From the IMG/VR virus record IMGVR_UViG_3300033153_010157, positions 1 through 41,931 of that record: a stretch of DNA of 41,931 nt. The stretch is one strand, 5' to 3'. The notes under the pieces are model-generated. The model was given only the letters and a program-made list of their open reading frames with translations. It searched no databases and was not told where the DNA came from. This DNA is from a virus. Positions 1 to 6,834 of the stretch are shown piece by piece (the stretch's first letter is position 1; each line of letters begins with the position of its first letter). A program made the translations under genes and the position numbers.

Positions 1-114
1 GACCGGAGTCACGATCGTCGACTTACGGTTACGACGCTGCCACCCAGATATCATATTGACGACACGCCTTATACGATTGAAATTGAACTGTCGACGACGA
101 TTGTTCGGTATGAG
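1..114. repeat. Terminal direct repeat, left copy (contig overlap)
   Basis: Bases 1-114 are identical to bases 41818-41931. The repeat lies inside the portal gene, and joining the two copies restores one uninterrupted reading frame. This is what an assembled circular or circularly permuted genome gives. It is therefore more likely an assembly overlap than a true physical terminal repeat, and it implies a unit length near 41,817 bp. Confidence 0.95.
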
Positions 115-291
115 ACCGTACATGTCAGTCCACAGCGATTGGTCACCAGCTTCAAACCTTGTGTCTATGTCAGCCTCTTCCCAAAAAGACTGGTTAATCG
201 TGATGGTATCTTTGTAGAAGGTAGACATTCTCGCAAGAATCGTATTATCATTCTCCTCGTAAAATTGAGGCCCTAATTCAGGAAAGAGCAT
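1..291 (-). CDS. Portal protein, N-terminal part (gene continues at the right end of the window)
   Basis: This is the first 97 codons of the portal gene. The frame is open through base 1 and continues without a break in the right-end copy. The start chosen is ATG at 291, preceded by GAGGG at a suitable distance; an out-of-frame ATG lies just upstream. The complete protein is 690 residues, close to P22 gp1 (725). The arginine-rich stretch NNRRRQFNFNRIRR leading into the MISGWQRRNRKS region is typical of P22-type portals. The portal forms the dodecameric ring through which DNA is packaged and ejected. The gene follows the large terminase and the two envelope-type proteins on the same strand. 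Confidence 0.88.
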   Translation of the reverse strand, partial: MLFPELGPQFYEENDNTILARMSTFYKDTITINQSFWEEADIDTRFEAGDQSLWTDMYGLIPNNRRRQFNFNRIRRVVNMISGWQRRNRKSTIVTPV

Positions 292-369
292 TTCGCTACC
301 CTCATTTTAAAATTTTATTACTTCACCATTATCTACTTTATGATACACAACGAAATTGCTCTTTGTACA

Positions 370-732
370 TCAACGACGCTTTTCTTTTGGAAACTTCTGC
401 TTCGCCTTTCTGAAAAGCAGCCTGTCTATCCTGTCTAAAGCACCAGTAGCTGTGTTTACAATGACACGACCTATCTTTGAGCCAGCAACAAGCAGCGTTT
501 CTTTTTCACGATTCGTTGCCAAGAATATTACAGGAACACAGATGACCACAAAGGCAATGAAGGCTATGCGTACCATCGACCACGTATCATTAAGCATTAC
601 GCGTCCAAAGCGCTTGAAGGATGGCAGCCTGCCCAGCCGAAAGTAACGACCAAGCGACTTAATGCGCCTTACATAACGACGAGATCGGTGAGCGTTTCTA
701 CTGTTTCTATGATCACGTCTTCGAAGAGGCAT
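370..732 (-). CDS. Small basic membrane protein, unknown function
   Basis: A 120-residue protein with a strongly basic N-terminal third rich in Arg, Ser and His, one clear hydrophobic segment at about residues 55-72 (IAFIAFVVICVPVIFLA), and a basic C-terminus ending KEKRR. This suggests a single-span inner-membrane protein with basic flanks. It overlaps the end of the upstream lipoprotein gene by 20 bases, so the two are probably co-translated. The start at 732 lacks a strong Shine-Dalgarno sequence, which fits translational coupling. I recognise no family. A lysis or DNA-entry role is possible from its position beside a lipoprotein but is only a guess. Confidence 0.6.
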   Translation of the reverse strand: MPLRRRDHRNSRNAHRSRRYVRRIKSLGRYFRLGRLPSFKRFGRVMLNDTWSMVRIAFIAFVVICVPVIFLATNREKETLLVAGSKIGRVIVNTATGALDRIDRLLFRKAKQKFPKEKRR

Positions 733-1213
733 TCACTTGTCTTTTTTTTTTACGAAGAAGCCGCTTCATAAACCTAAATCCCTCTTTGACCAGAACAGTC
801 ATGCACGGAGCTGCTGCCTTGACAATCTGTAGCCCAAGCTTAGCAGTCGGAGGTAGAACCGAACCGAGTACTTTCTTGGTAACCATAAAGACAGGAATAA
901 CCGATACAGCTGCTACTTTCTTGATGATGCCAGACGTTCTCTTAGCAGCACCCTTGGCGACACCAGCGGTAACCTTCGCAGCAGGCTTAACTGTAGCACC
1001 TGCTACACCCTTAACAACAGCAACAACCGGCTTATAGACCAGAGAAGCAACGCCCTTAGCCGTAGAAACAGCCGTCTTGGCAGTAAACGATATAACCTTG
1101 CCTGCTGAGTCAAACACAGGACCCGCAAAGCCAGTGATCGCCTCCTTTGCGCAGCCACTAAACATCAACGGCGATGCAAACATAAACGCCATCAAAACAA
1201 TCCTTTTCTTCAC
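713..1213 (-). CDS. Lipoprotein with long amphipathic Ala/Val/Lys repeats
   Basis: A 166-residue protein. It begins with a signal peptide and a lipobox (MFSGC, Cys at about residue 21), so it should be lipidated and held in a bacterial membrane. The mature part is a low-complexity run of Ala, Val, Lys and Thr in which short units such as TAKTAV, KGVAS, KPVVAVV, KGVAGATV, KPAAKV and KGAAKR recur about every 11 residues, as in lipid-surface amphipathic helices. The C-terminus is very basic. The start is GTG at 1213, with AAGGAGG upstream. It sits between the terminase and the portal genes, an unusual place for a lipoprotein. Candidate roles are outer spanin, superinfection exclusion or membrane remodelling; none is shown by the sequence. 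Confidence 0.75.
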   Translation of the reverse strand: MKKRIVLMAFMFASPLMFSGCAKEAITGFAGPVFDSAGKVISFTAKTAVSTAKGVASLVYKPVVAVVKGVAGATVKPAAKVTAGVAKGAAKRTSGIIKKVAAVSVIPVFMVTKKVLGSVLPPTAKLGLQIVKAAAPCMTVLVKEGFRFMKRLLRKKKRQVNASSKT

Positions 1214-1217
1214 AGTA

Positions 1218-1643
1218 CTATTCCTCCTTATTGCAGTTACAATTAAACTTATACTTATTAAACAAAAGGCATCTCAAGTTACAATAGCACTCCAGCAACC
1301 TCCAATCGGTACGAAATATAGCCTCAGGCAGGCACTTTTCATCAAGACTATACAACTTTGTTGGCTCCCTTAATATATCAGTACTGTCCATCTCTTCACC
1401 AAGACAACTTGCAGATACGCTTAACTCATAATGCCTGTCCTCTTGAGCAACTTTAACCATTTCTGCAAACACAGACATAGGAACATGCTTAAGATCTCCG
1501 TACTCAGCTGTTTGGTAGCAGCGCAAATGACTGCTATTGAATCTAGGATTATGATCTATAAACTCAACCGGTGCGCATACACGGACGCATTCTGTCCATT
1601 CATATGAATATCCATCAGCAACCTCTTCATACTCAGGTCCCAT
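1218..1643 (-). CDS. Cysteine-rich protein, unknown function
   Basis: A 141-residue protein starting at ATG 1643, just after the terminase stop, with GCGAGG immediately upstream. The frame is open further upstream, but that part lies inside the terminase gene and is a shadow. The sequence is mostly hydrophilic, with nine or more cysteines, several of them clustered at the C-terminus (CYCNLRCLLF ... CNCNKEE). This suggests metal binding or a compact disulphide-free knuckle in the cytoplasm; no signal peptide is seen. Its last codons (NKEE, stop) contain the Shine-Dalgarno sequence of the lipoprotein gene that follows. I do not recognise the family. Confidence 0.7.
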   Translation of the reverse strand: MGPEYEEVADGYSYEWTECVRVCAPVEFIDHNPRFNSSHLRCYQTAEYGDLKHVPMSVFAEMVKVAQEDRHYELSVSASCLGEEMDSTDILREPTKLYSLDEKCLPEAIFRTDWRLLECYCNLRCLLFNKYKFNCNCNKEE

Positions 1644-1656
1644 CCTCGCTTTGTTG

Positions 1657-3030
1657 TTAATACTTAATCCGACCAGTCTGCCCGTCAGTATTGAAAAAGT
1701 CCGGCAGCTTCGACTCTCCGCCATAAACAGACTCATAACGAAGCTTTTCAAGCTCTTCTGCTGACAGATCATCTCTCGTTTTTGGTAGCGATACACACAT
1801 GTAACGTAAGGCATCACAGGCGTGACTGTATCTATCATGAAGTGGAACATTCTTGTATACCTGCCTCTTGTCATCATACTCCTGCCTGTAATTTTCTATT
1901 GCTCTTATAAGCTTTGCACAACGCTCCTCATCAATCCATATTTTACTTAAAGCTGAACGAACCGACTCAATGCCATCCATTATCGGAAGCTTTGGCGCAA
2001 TAATGAAATCAATGCCGAGATTCTTCGCCTTTTCAATGCGTGTCATGCCAGAACCAAACTCTTTAACCGCTATGTCATGAGGCGCTATGTGCTTGCCGTA
2101 GGTGTACTCCTTTGATAACACATGCTTGACGTAGTGCTCAAGGCCCTCCTTGCTCTTCTCGTAGTAATCAATAATACGAACAGTTTGACCTATGGTCTGA
2201 AAAAAGATGATGGAAGTAGAATCACGTACGCCGATGTCAAAAGCTGTGTGGACACTAAAGCCCGCCTCCCATGGAACAACGCTGACCTGGTTGTTGAGCC
2301 TCATCCTGTCCAGGTACTTGCAGTAGTACGAACCCTCAACTCCTGCATCAAACGAGACATAATATTCCTGCTGAACCAGATCGGGCGACATCAGTCCCTC
2401 GTGTATCTCTCGATCTATTTCAGCAGGATCTATGTGCCTGGTCTCATTAAGACCAAGCTTACAAGTCCACCATTCCGGTGAATTCAATGCTAATTGATAA
2501 ATATCCCAAAAGTGATTACGACCACGTGGCGTACTCTGGAATATCGCCCAACCCTTATTGGCAGCTAGTATTGGTGACATTAGGGCATAGATACGTGGGT
2601 TCTGCAGAGCATATTCAGAAAAAACAACGCCGCGAGGGTTAGTGCCCACGATTCTATCTGGATTATCAGACCCAATGATTTGAATAATGGATCCATTTGT
2701 AAACACTACCTTCATGTCTTGAGAGTTCATCGCCTCAACGGCCTGCTTGGGTATGTAGTCCAAGAAGCGATCGCCCTGTATGGTTACTGAGCTCCATAAG
2801 ATCTTCTTGCCCTGCGCGTACGTAGGATACACGAGGTAGTAGACCCCCGGATTGACGAGCGCTTCTCGGATGACGATGTTCCAGGTGCAAAGGTCCTTGC
2901 CAGCACGACGACACATGACAATCACCATCCTTCTGAAACGATCCTTGAAGAACGCCTCAAAGATTGGACGCTGGTAGTCACGCGGCTTGAACTTGTTAAG
3001 GTGTATCTTCACCTCCACTGGATATTGCAC
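1657..3030 (-). CDS. terL: Terminase large subunit
   Basis: A 457-residue packaging motor. It shows an ATPase Walker A variant (CRRAGKD, residues 40-46), a Walker B with a following acidic residue (GVVFSEY, 134-140) and a coupling motif QSTPRG (165-170). The nuclease domain follows, with FDIG at 264-267, a middle PHDI and a C-terminal HDRYSHACDALRY. The enzyme translocates phage DNA into the prohead and cuts it at the end of a packaging round. The start is GTG at 3030 preceded by AAGGAGAATA; it overlaps the end of the upstream 50-residue gene by 35 bases. All catalytic motifs expected for a working terminase are present. It lies about 4.5 kb from the probable small subunit, separated by a run of small genes. 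Confidence 0.97.
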   Translation of the reverse strand: MQYPVEVKIHLNKFKPRDYQRPIFEAFFKDRFRRMVIVMCRRAGKDLCTWNIVIREALVNPGVYYLVYPTYAQGKKILWSSVTIQGDRFLDYIPKQAVEAMNSQDMKVVFTNGSIIQIIGSDNPDRIVGTNPRGVVFSEYALQNPRIYALMSPILAANKGWAIFQSTPRGRNHFWDIYQLALNSPEWWTCKLGLNETRHIDPAEIDREIHEGLMSPDLVQQEYYVSFDAGVEGSYYCKYLDRMRLNNQVSVVPWEAGFSVHTAFDIGVRDSTSIIFFQTIGQTVRIIDYYEKSKEGLEHYVKHVLSKEYTYGKHIAPHDIAVKEFGSGMTRIEKAKNLGIDFIIAPKLPIMDGIESVRSALSKIWIDEERCAKLIRAIENYRQEYDDKRQVYKNVPLHDRYSHACDALRYMCVSLPKTRDDLSAEELEKLRYESVYGGESKLPDFFNTDGQTGRIKY

Positions 3031-3148
3031 TATTCTCCTTTTTATCTAACCTTTGCTCCAACGCTTCAACCTTATCCGCTAATTCCTCAAGGGCCGCATA
3101 GACCTCCTTATTAAATCCGGCTTCTCTAATCCCATAATTATCACTCAT
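2996..3148 (-). CDS. Short coiled-coil protein, unknown
   Basis: A 50-residue protein starting at ATG 3148. The preceding GAGGAGGAGCTGC supplies a good ribosome-binding site and is also the end of the upstream gene (EEELHE). The middle (EVYAALEELADKVEALEQRLDKKE) is a clear heptad-type helix and the C-terminus is a flexible Gly/Ser/Glu tail. It overlaps the terminase start by 35 bases. It may be an oligomeric helper, but it is too short to be a normal small terminase and I assign no function. Confidence 0.65.
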   Translation of the reverse strand: MSDNYGIREAGFNKEVYAALEELADKVEALEQRLDKKENSAISSGGEDTP

Positions 3149-3419
3149 GCAGCTCCTCCTCAAACTTCTTCTGTAACGCCTTGCGCACCTCATCCTTGGG
3201 TATATGCTCCAGAAACGACTCCATACGCTCCAACCTTGTCTCTGCTAGCATCAACTTGCGCTCAAACTTGTTGCACCTGTCCATGTAATCAAGCACATGA
3301 TCAGAGTACACGTCAATCCGCTTCCTGTGATAGTCAATTCTGTCCTCGAGGCAAGCCGCACGCTCATCAATGTCCTCTCTGATCTCCCTGATCTTCGCCA
3401 ACATCTCTTCACTTTTCAC
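3141..3419 (-). CDS. Coiled-coil protein, unknown
   Basis: A 92-residue protein, almost wholly charged helix (EEMLAKIREIREDIDERAACLEDRIDYHRKR and onward), with a predicted coiled coil through most of its length. The start is GTG at 3419 in the context GGAG-CTCAA-GTGA, so start and upstream stop overlap by four bases. This spacing is the same as at the repeated boundaries further along the strand. No transmembrane segment or known domain is seen. It belongs to the small-gene run between the two terminase genes. Confidence 0.7.
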   Translation of the reverse strand: MKSEEMLAKIREIREDIDERAACLEDRIDYHRKRIDVYSDHVLDYMDRCNKFERKLMLAETRLERMESFLEHIPKDEVRKALQKKFEEELHE

Positions 3420-3802
3420 TTGAGCTCCTTCTCGAAGCTCGCCTTAGTTGCCTCCTTAAACGACCGCACAACCTCTTTATGCATATCAAAGGACGTCTTG
3501 TCCTTAACAGTGATAAACTCCTCGTACGTCACTATCTCGTCCGCTATAGCCATAAACTTGTTCACATCATCAAGCGTTGGCGCTCCATCCCATATCTTCC
3601 TGTAAATACGCCACGCCTTGTCACTGTAATTCTTCACCAGACGACCAACCTCAGACCTTAAAAGGATAAGATTCTTGGCCTCTATCGAGTTAGCCAGCTT
3701 ATCCGGTGGCTTACCCTTGAGCTCCTTGCTCTTGCGAACGTACTCCTTCTCAGCATCCTTGTACTTCTTGTAAAACGCCGGTAACTTTCTATTCCTTCCC
3801 AT
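3416..3802 (-). CDS. Hypothetical protein, basic helical
   Basis: A 128-residue protein beginning MGRNRKLPAFYKKYK, rich in Lys and predicted helix, with no recognised domain. The start is ATG 3802, taken because AAGGAGAAGTG gives five bases between GGAG and ATG; the frame could also start at the overlapping GTG three bases earlier. The region IWDGAPTLDDVNKFMAIADEIV may form a small helical bundle. The upstream boundary carries the repeated AAGGAGAAGTGATG unit, but the upstream gene here already stops before it. Function unknown. Confidence 0.7.
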   Translation of the reverse strand: MGRNRKLPAFYKKYKDAEKEYVRKSKELKGKPPDKLANSIEAKNLILLRSEVGRLVKNYSDKAWRIYRKIWDGAPTLDDVNKFMAIADEIVTYEEFITVKDKTSFDMHKEVVRSFKEATKASFEKELK

Positions 3803-3811
3803 CACTTCTCC

Positions 3812-3982
3812 TTACAAATGCTTTAATCCCTGCTTCCTTCTATCATCCACGCTTTTCTTACGCTCCTTCTCGCGATGCCTATCCAGCCAACTCAGTTCTC
3901 GCCACACGGACACCTCATGCGCTATTAACCAAACCGCGCTAGCAAGTCCAAAGCTTAACATTAACCCAGCCAGCTCACTCAT
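3812..3982 (-). CDS. Small membrane-anchored protein (56 aa)
   Basis: A 56-residue reading frame starting at ATG 3982 after AAGGAGAAGTG. Residues 2-20 (SELAGLMLSFGLASAVWLIA) form a hydrophobic N-terminal helix. The rest is a charged, basic helix (REKERKKSVDDRRKQ). This layout suggests a single-span membrane protein with a cytoplasmic tail. It fills the gap between two neighbours and has proper start and stop signals on both sides. No family recognised. Confidence 0.6.
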   Translation of the reverse strand: MSELAGLMLSFGLASAVWLIAHEVSVWRELSWLDRHREKERKKSVDDRRKQGLKHL

Positions 3983-3992
3983 CACTTCTCCT

Positions 3993-4229
3993 TCAGTATC
4001 TTGGCAGCATTCTTAATAACGCCATTACTGCCTCTGCAGGCGCAACAACCATTATAAGAAACAGCACTACGTGACCAGCAATCCTAACAGCAGCGCCATA
4101 AAACATATATAAAACACCGCCTACGAACGTATCACATTTTATCTTATCAAGATGGTTTGAAACGAAATCTAGTAAACTAATGCAACCCATGACAGCGCAC
4201 AAAACAACATAAACATTAAGCCTATACAT
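3993..4229 (-). CDS. Small two-span membrane protein
   Basis: A 78-residue protein with two hydrophobic segments: near the N-terminus (LNVYVVLCAVMGCISLLDFV) and near the C-terminus (IAGHVVLFLIMVVAPAEAVMALL). Holin-like size and layout are possible, but the gene lies in a run of unknown small genes and no holin family is recognised. The start is ATG 4229 at the AAGGAGAAGTGATG boundary. At its end the gene runs into a second copy of the same boundary DNA (AAGATACTGAAGGAGAAG) in a shifted frame and stops early, ending RY instead of KILKEK. Confidence 0.65.
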   Translation of the reverse strand: MYRLNVYVVLCAVMGCISLLDFVSNHLDKIKCDTFVGGVLYMFYGAAVRIAGHVVLFLIMVVAPAEAVMALLRMLPRY

Positions 4230-4750
4230 CACTTCTCCTTTAGTATCTTGTCCTCAATCTCAAATACACGGTCAACGTAGGCTATACCCTTCTCAACACT
4301 CACCTTGCCATCACTGCCCTTCTCACACTTCTTGATCTTTAAGCGAGCCATCTCCTTCCTGACCGCCTCATCCATCACTGAGCGGTACGCATCGTTCGCC
4401 TCTGTACTACGCTTAGCAGACTCCATGCACACCTCAAATGCCTTATCTTGCTCATGATCTAGAAGTACGTATGCTTTGTACTTAGCGCCATACTCACTAT
4501 CTGCTGAGTGTGGCGGCGGGATGTCACCGATTCGTGCTGCTTCAATGAGATGCGTACTTGCACTACCGTACTCAATATTACACATCACCTCTGAAATGCC
4601 GTGTGCCTCAAAAGCAAAATCCGCAAAGTCACTACGGGCAAGAATGCTCTTATCCCTTAAGTACTGGTGCTTACGGCATAAAGTGTGATACTCATCCCTT
4701 GCATCATCAGACACCTTCTTTAACTCGCGACACCTCTTCCACTCTTCCAT
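4229..4750 (-). CDS. Hypothetical protein, 173 aa, ends DKILKEK
   Basis: A 173-residue hydrophilic protein that starts MEEWKRCRELKK and ends DKILKEK. The longer open frame upstream is rejected because ATG 4750 has AAGGAG five bases before it and the upstream frame overlaps another gene. The protein is helical at both ends, with four scattered cysteines, and carries a Pro/His motif IPPPHSADSEYG near the middle. No known domain was recognised. Its last codons overlap the repeated boundary unit that serves as ribosome-binding site for the next gene. Confidence 0.7.
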   Translation of the reverse strand: MEEWKRCRELKKVSDDARDEYHTLCRKHQYLRDKSILARSDFADFAFEAHGISEVMCNIEYGSASTHLIEAARIGDIPPPHSADSEYGAKYKAYVLLDHEQDKAFEVCMESAKRSTEANDAYRSVMDEAVRKEMARLKIKKCEKGSDGKVSVEKGIAYVDRVFEIEDKILKEK

Positions 4751-4872
4751 CACTTCTCCTTGTCCTCCTCGTACTGCCGCTTGGCCTCCTTGATCAGGTC
4801 CTCTAACGTTGCACACAAGCTGTCGAGGCTGTCTGCTATGCGTACCAGTGGGTCAATTGCCTTCTTGCTCAT
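4750..4872 (-). CDS. Tiny helical protein (40 aa)
   Basis: A 40-residue frame with start ATG 4872 preceded by AAGGAGCAAG. It is a single amphipathic helix (VRIADSLDSLCATLEDLIKEAKRQYEEDKEK). Its last codons GACAAGGAGAAGTGA hold the Shine-Dalgarno of the following gene, giving the end KEK. The start overlaps the end of the upstream gene by 20 bases. It may work as an oligomerising peptide; function unknown. Confidence 0.55.
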   Translation of the reverse strand: MSKKAIDPLVRIADSLDSLCATLEDLIKEAKRQYEEDKEK

Positions 4873-5062
4873 CTTGCTCCTTAAGGGTTATAACCCATTT
4901 TTCATTAGCTATCTTCGGAGATCCGGAACGTTGTTCAGCAGGCTCAGGGGGAGTATACTCAAAGACAGCATCATAGCTTTCCTGGAATATCATCTCTGTG
5001 CCGCCCGCGTGATCTAATTCTATAAAATAACCCTTCTTCCCGTCAGTTTGCTTCTTTGGCAT
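4853..5062 (-). CDS. Small acidic hypothetical protein (69 aa)
   Basis: A 69-residue protein. ATG 5062 was chosen because GAGAGGAGGCAG precedes it; the open frame extends further upstream but would cover the neighbouring gene. The sequence (GYFIELDHAGGTEMIFQESYDAVFEY, then a Pro/Glu linker, then EKWVITLKEQDEQ) suggests a small beta-rich fold. It overlaps both neighbours by about 20 bases, typical of this tightly packed run. No family recognised. Confidence 0.6.
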   Translation of the reverse strand: MPKKQTDGKKGYFIELDHAGGTEMIFQESYDAVFEYTPPEPAEQRSGSPKIANEKWVITLKEQDEQEGN

Positions 5063-5204
5063 CTGCCTCCTCTCTAACGATGGCGTCGTATTCCTTCTTG
5101 ACCTCTGGGTCCTTGATGACTTCTTCCCAAAAGGCCTTGAACGTTGGTCTTTTAGACTCAATGGCCTTGTCGAGTGCGTTGCATACGTCTTGCTCCTTAC
5201 TCAC
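5043..5204 (-). CDS. Small hypothetical protein (53 aa)
   Basis: A 53-residue frame starting at GTG 5204 in the repeated boundary GAGGAGACCAAGTGAG, where the upstream stop TGA and the start GTG overlap by four bases. The protein MSKEQDVCNALDKAIESKRP and onward is helical and hydrophilic. The N-terminal MSK recurs at other starts in this array (6562, 7516) because the boundary unit extends into the first codons. Function unknown. Confidence 0.6.
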   Translation of the reverse strand: MSKEQDVCNALDKAIESKRPTFKAFWEEVIKDPEVKKEYDAIVREEADAKEAN

Positions 5205-5551
5205 TTGGTCTCCTCGGGGTTGTCCTCTTTGTAAAAGCGCTCAATTTGCTGCTCTAGCGCGTCTCCGATACGGAACAAGCCTTCATATACAACCTGATGA
5301 CCAGAGTGATCGCTTCGGCGCACCTGTATAACTTCGGATATATAAAAGTCTCGAACAGTCACGCTTACTCTTGCTTTCTTGGTCTTTCCTACCTCAACAA
5401 CGCTATTAACGTCTTCATATGAGAATTTGCTATTGAACTCATCATAGGCCCTGCGCGCTAGCTCATCTCCCAGCTTTGTTGCGGGCGCGTAAGTCTTCCA
5501 CTTGAGCTCCTTACCGTCTGCGCTTACGCAGTACTCTACTGGTTCTCTCAC
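5201..5551 (-). CDS. Hypothetical protein of the PEETK array (116 aa)
   Basis: A 116-residue protein starting at GTG 5551 inside the type I boundary. It seems to be a mixed alpha/beta fold: an N-terminal beta part (VEYCVSADGKELKWKTYAP), a helix (LGDELARRAYDEFNSKF), strands (RVSVTVRDFYISEVIQVRR) and a C-terminal helix (LEQQIERFYKED). It ends NPEETK, from the boundary unit. I recognise no family. It is the last of the consecutive genes with this tail. Confidence 0.7.
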   Translation of the reverse strand: MREPVEYCVSADGKELKWKTYAPATKLGDELARRAYDEFNSKFSYEDVNSVVEVGKTKKARVSVTVRDFYISEVIQVRRSDHSGHQVVYEGLFRIGDALEQQIERFYKEDNPEETK

Positions 5552-5958
5552 TTGGTCTCCTCTGGTAAATAGTCTTTGACCCTTATGTGGACGTATTTCG
5601 TATCGCTGTCATCGCGGTAACCTATGTCATACGCGTGAAGAAGAAACGCATACTCTTCATAACGGCATATCGCTACATCCTTGTCCACAGATTCTCTTTG
5701 ATCGTCAGATATTACAAGCACGCACCACCAACCTATCTTCCCTAGCTCTCCACCAAGCGCGTGCTCTGGTTCTTCGTAAGTTAATATCGAAACGAACTCT
5801 GGCATCTCTGTAAAGACACGGGCTAAGTCTGGGTGACAGGCTATGATGAAATCGTGAATATAGTCGTCGGCATACGGTGCGTCCCTGACCTTTTCTGGGT
5901 CGCCTCCGGCCAGCTCCCAGGCTACTTTGTTTAGCTTTTCAAGCAGCTCGTTACTCAC
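5548..5958 (-). CDS. Coat-protein-segment paralogue A (136 aa)
   Basis: A 136-residue protein starting at GTG 5958 in the type I boundary. Residues 34-85 align without a gap to coat protein residues 186-237. Matching features are the His followed by x-Asp-Leu (CHPDL against AHSDL), the F at position 22 of the segment, Y-x-x-P, E-x-G-x-IG, and a closing L..S. The C-terminal 45 residues (AICRYEEYAFLLHAYDIGYR) also recall the coat protein's following FCVGMEAYACV stretch. It is closest to the 7124-7516 protein. It lacks the N-terminal half of a coat protein, so it cannot build a shell alone. It may bind capsids, modulate assembly or act as a decoy; this is inference. Confidence 0.75.
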   Translation of the reverse strand: MSNELLEKLNKVAWELAGGDPEKVRDAPYADDYIHDFIIACHPDLARVFTEMPEFVSILTYEEPEHALGGELGKIGWWCVLVISDDQRESVDKDVAICRYEEYAFLLHAYDIGYRDDSDTKYVHIRVKDYLPEETK

Positions 5959-6263
5959 TTGGTCTCCTCGTCTTTCCATCGTTTATCGCACACAAATAAT
6001 CTTACCTCACCTATTGATCCTATCTCGCCCTGCATTTTTTTTAACGCCAGTGGGTAGCTACCTGCTCCGATAAATCCATGTGCGCTTTCGATGTCGTCTA
6101 CCGCGCTCGCCGCACATGCTACAAACACGGCATACTTGCGGGGCTCATCGCTAAATATGGTTCCCATAAATCCACTATCTCCTGGAAGGGCACCGATAAG
6201 ATCAAACGTTGCGCCTCTTAGTTCGTTTGGTTTAAATACTTTCTCTTCCTCTTCAAGTCTCAC
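5955..6263 (-). CDS. Coat-protein-segment paralogue B (102 aa)
   Basis: A 102-residue protein starting at GTG 6263 in the type I boundary. Residues 43-94 align without a gap to coat residues 186-237, sharing GFI, YP, and the E-G-IG-R signature (GEIGSIGEVRLF). The conserved His of the other copies is Ala here. The protein ends soon after the signature (DKRWKDEETK), so it lacks the C-terminal strands present in copies A, C and D. Its N-terminal 40 residues (KPNELRGATFDLIGALPGDSGF) are unique. Start and stop are both set by boundary repeats. Confidence 0.7.
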   Translation of the reverse strand: MRLEEEEKVFKPNELRGATFDLIGALPGDSGFMGTIFSDEPRKYAVFVACAASAVDDIESAHGFIGAGSYPLALKKMQGEIGSIGEVRLFVCDKRWKDEETK

Positions 6264-6562
6264 TTGGTCTCCTCGGGCGCTCTCATCTTCCTGTATGCGT
6301 TGTACGAGTCAAGATCACCATAAAGTGATTCGCGCAGTTCTTGCTGCATTTTCATGTCTCTTTCTGCCTCTTTCTCGAAAGACCTATCGCACTCCTCTGT
6401 CACCCCGTATTTTTCTATTATAAGTTCGTCGATGGCGGCACTGCATTCATCGCACACTGCGCAATGCACCTTCATTGCAACGCCTATTGCAAGAACTGAG
6501 TCGTTTCTCTTCCTGTACAGCACTCGACATTTAGCAAATAGTTCGTCGTATTTCTTACTCAC
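6260..6562 (-). CDS. Cys-containing helical protein (100 aa), PEETK tail
   Basis: A 100-residue protein, GTG start at 6562 in a variant boundary. It is mostly helical and charged. A short cysteine cluster (HCAVCDEC) near residue 35 could bind a metal ion, with another Cys after a GVTEECDRSF stretch. It ends APEETK from the boundary unit. No recognised family. Its size and organisation match the other cassette genes. Confidence 0.65.
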   Translation of the reverse strand: MSKKYDELFAKCRVLYRKRNDSVLAIGVAMKVHCAVCDECSAAIDELIIEKYGVTEECDRSFEKEAERDMKMQQELRESLYGDLDSYNAYRKMRAPEETK

Positions 6563-6834
6563 TTGACCTCCTCTGGCAGGTTGATTGTTACTGTGTTGTT
6601 ACGGCACTTCTTGCATTCGCACAGCACAACTCTCTCTCCAATCTCTTCTCCTGGGGGCGGCTCTTCAAACCAGCACCCACCAACAACTCTTGGTTCGAGG
6701 TTGTACTGTTCCGTGCCATCTTCATCTGTCCACTTTACGACCGTCATGGCGCCGACAACGCCATCGTCGCCTTTAAATGCCTTGCGCATCGACTCAAGCG
6801 CTGCCTGTTTTTCTTCTTCTGTCTTTACGAACAC
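6559..6834 (-). CDS. Possible zinc-ribbon-like small protein (91 aa)
   Basis: A 91-residue protein starting at GTG 6834. The C-terminal half contains CECKKC preceded by a beta-type stretch (GERVVLCE) and an earlier Cys (GGCWFEEPPPGEE). This is suggestive of a small zinc-binding knuckle. It ends TINLPEEVK, and the last codons (ACAATCAACCTGCC then GAGGAG) match the end of the small terminase gene over a longer stretch than the boundary core. Its start overlaps the upstream gene, which reads through the usual stop position (ETKCS). Confidence 0.65.
   Translation of the reverse strand: MFVKTEEEKQAALESMRKAFKGDDGVVGAMTVVKWTDEDGTEQYNLEPRVVGGCWFEEPPPGEEIGERVVLCECKKCRNNTVTINLPEEVK

Larger units (their letters stand above)
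3800..4761 (-). repeat. Type II gene-boundary repeat, four copies
   Basis: The minus-strand unit AAGGAGAAGTGATG occurs at 3800-3813, 3980-3993, 4227-4240 and 4748-4761. It combines a Shine-Dalgarno, a stop TGA and a start ATG. The copies at 3980 and 4227 share a longer upstream part (AAGATACT-R-AAGGAG). That part is read as KILKEK in one gene but in another frame in the other, so the DNA and not the peptide is conserved. Confidence 0.88.

Noticed and set aside
744-760. Run of ten A on the minus strand near the end of the lipoprotein gene, as a slippage site fusing it to the membrane protein
   Set aside because: In the frame of the next gene a TGA stands directly before its ATG, so slippage could not produce a fusion.
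1644-1877. Longer form of the cysteine-rich protein reaching into the terminase gene
   Set aside because: The upstream part lies in another frame inside conserved terminase codons, and ATG 1643 follows the terminase stop with its own purine-rich site.
3297-3605. Plus-strand frames opposite the small minus-strand genes
   Set aside because: No ribosome-binding sites and hydrophobic, biased composition typical of antisense reading of helical genes.
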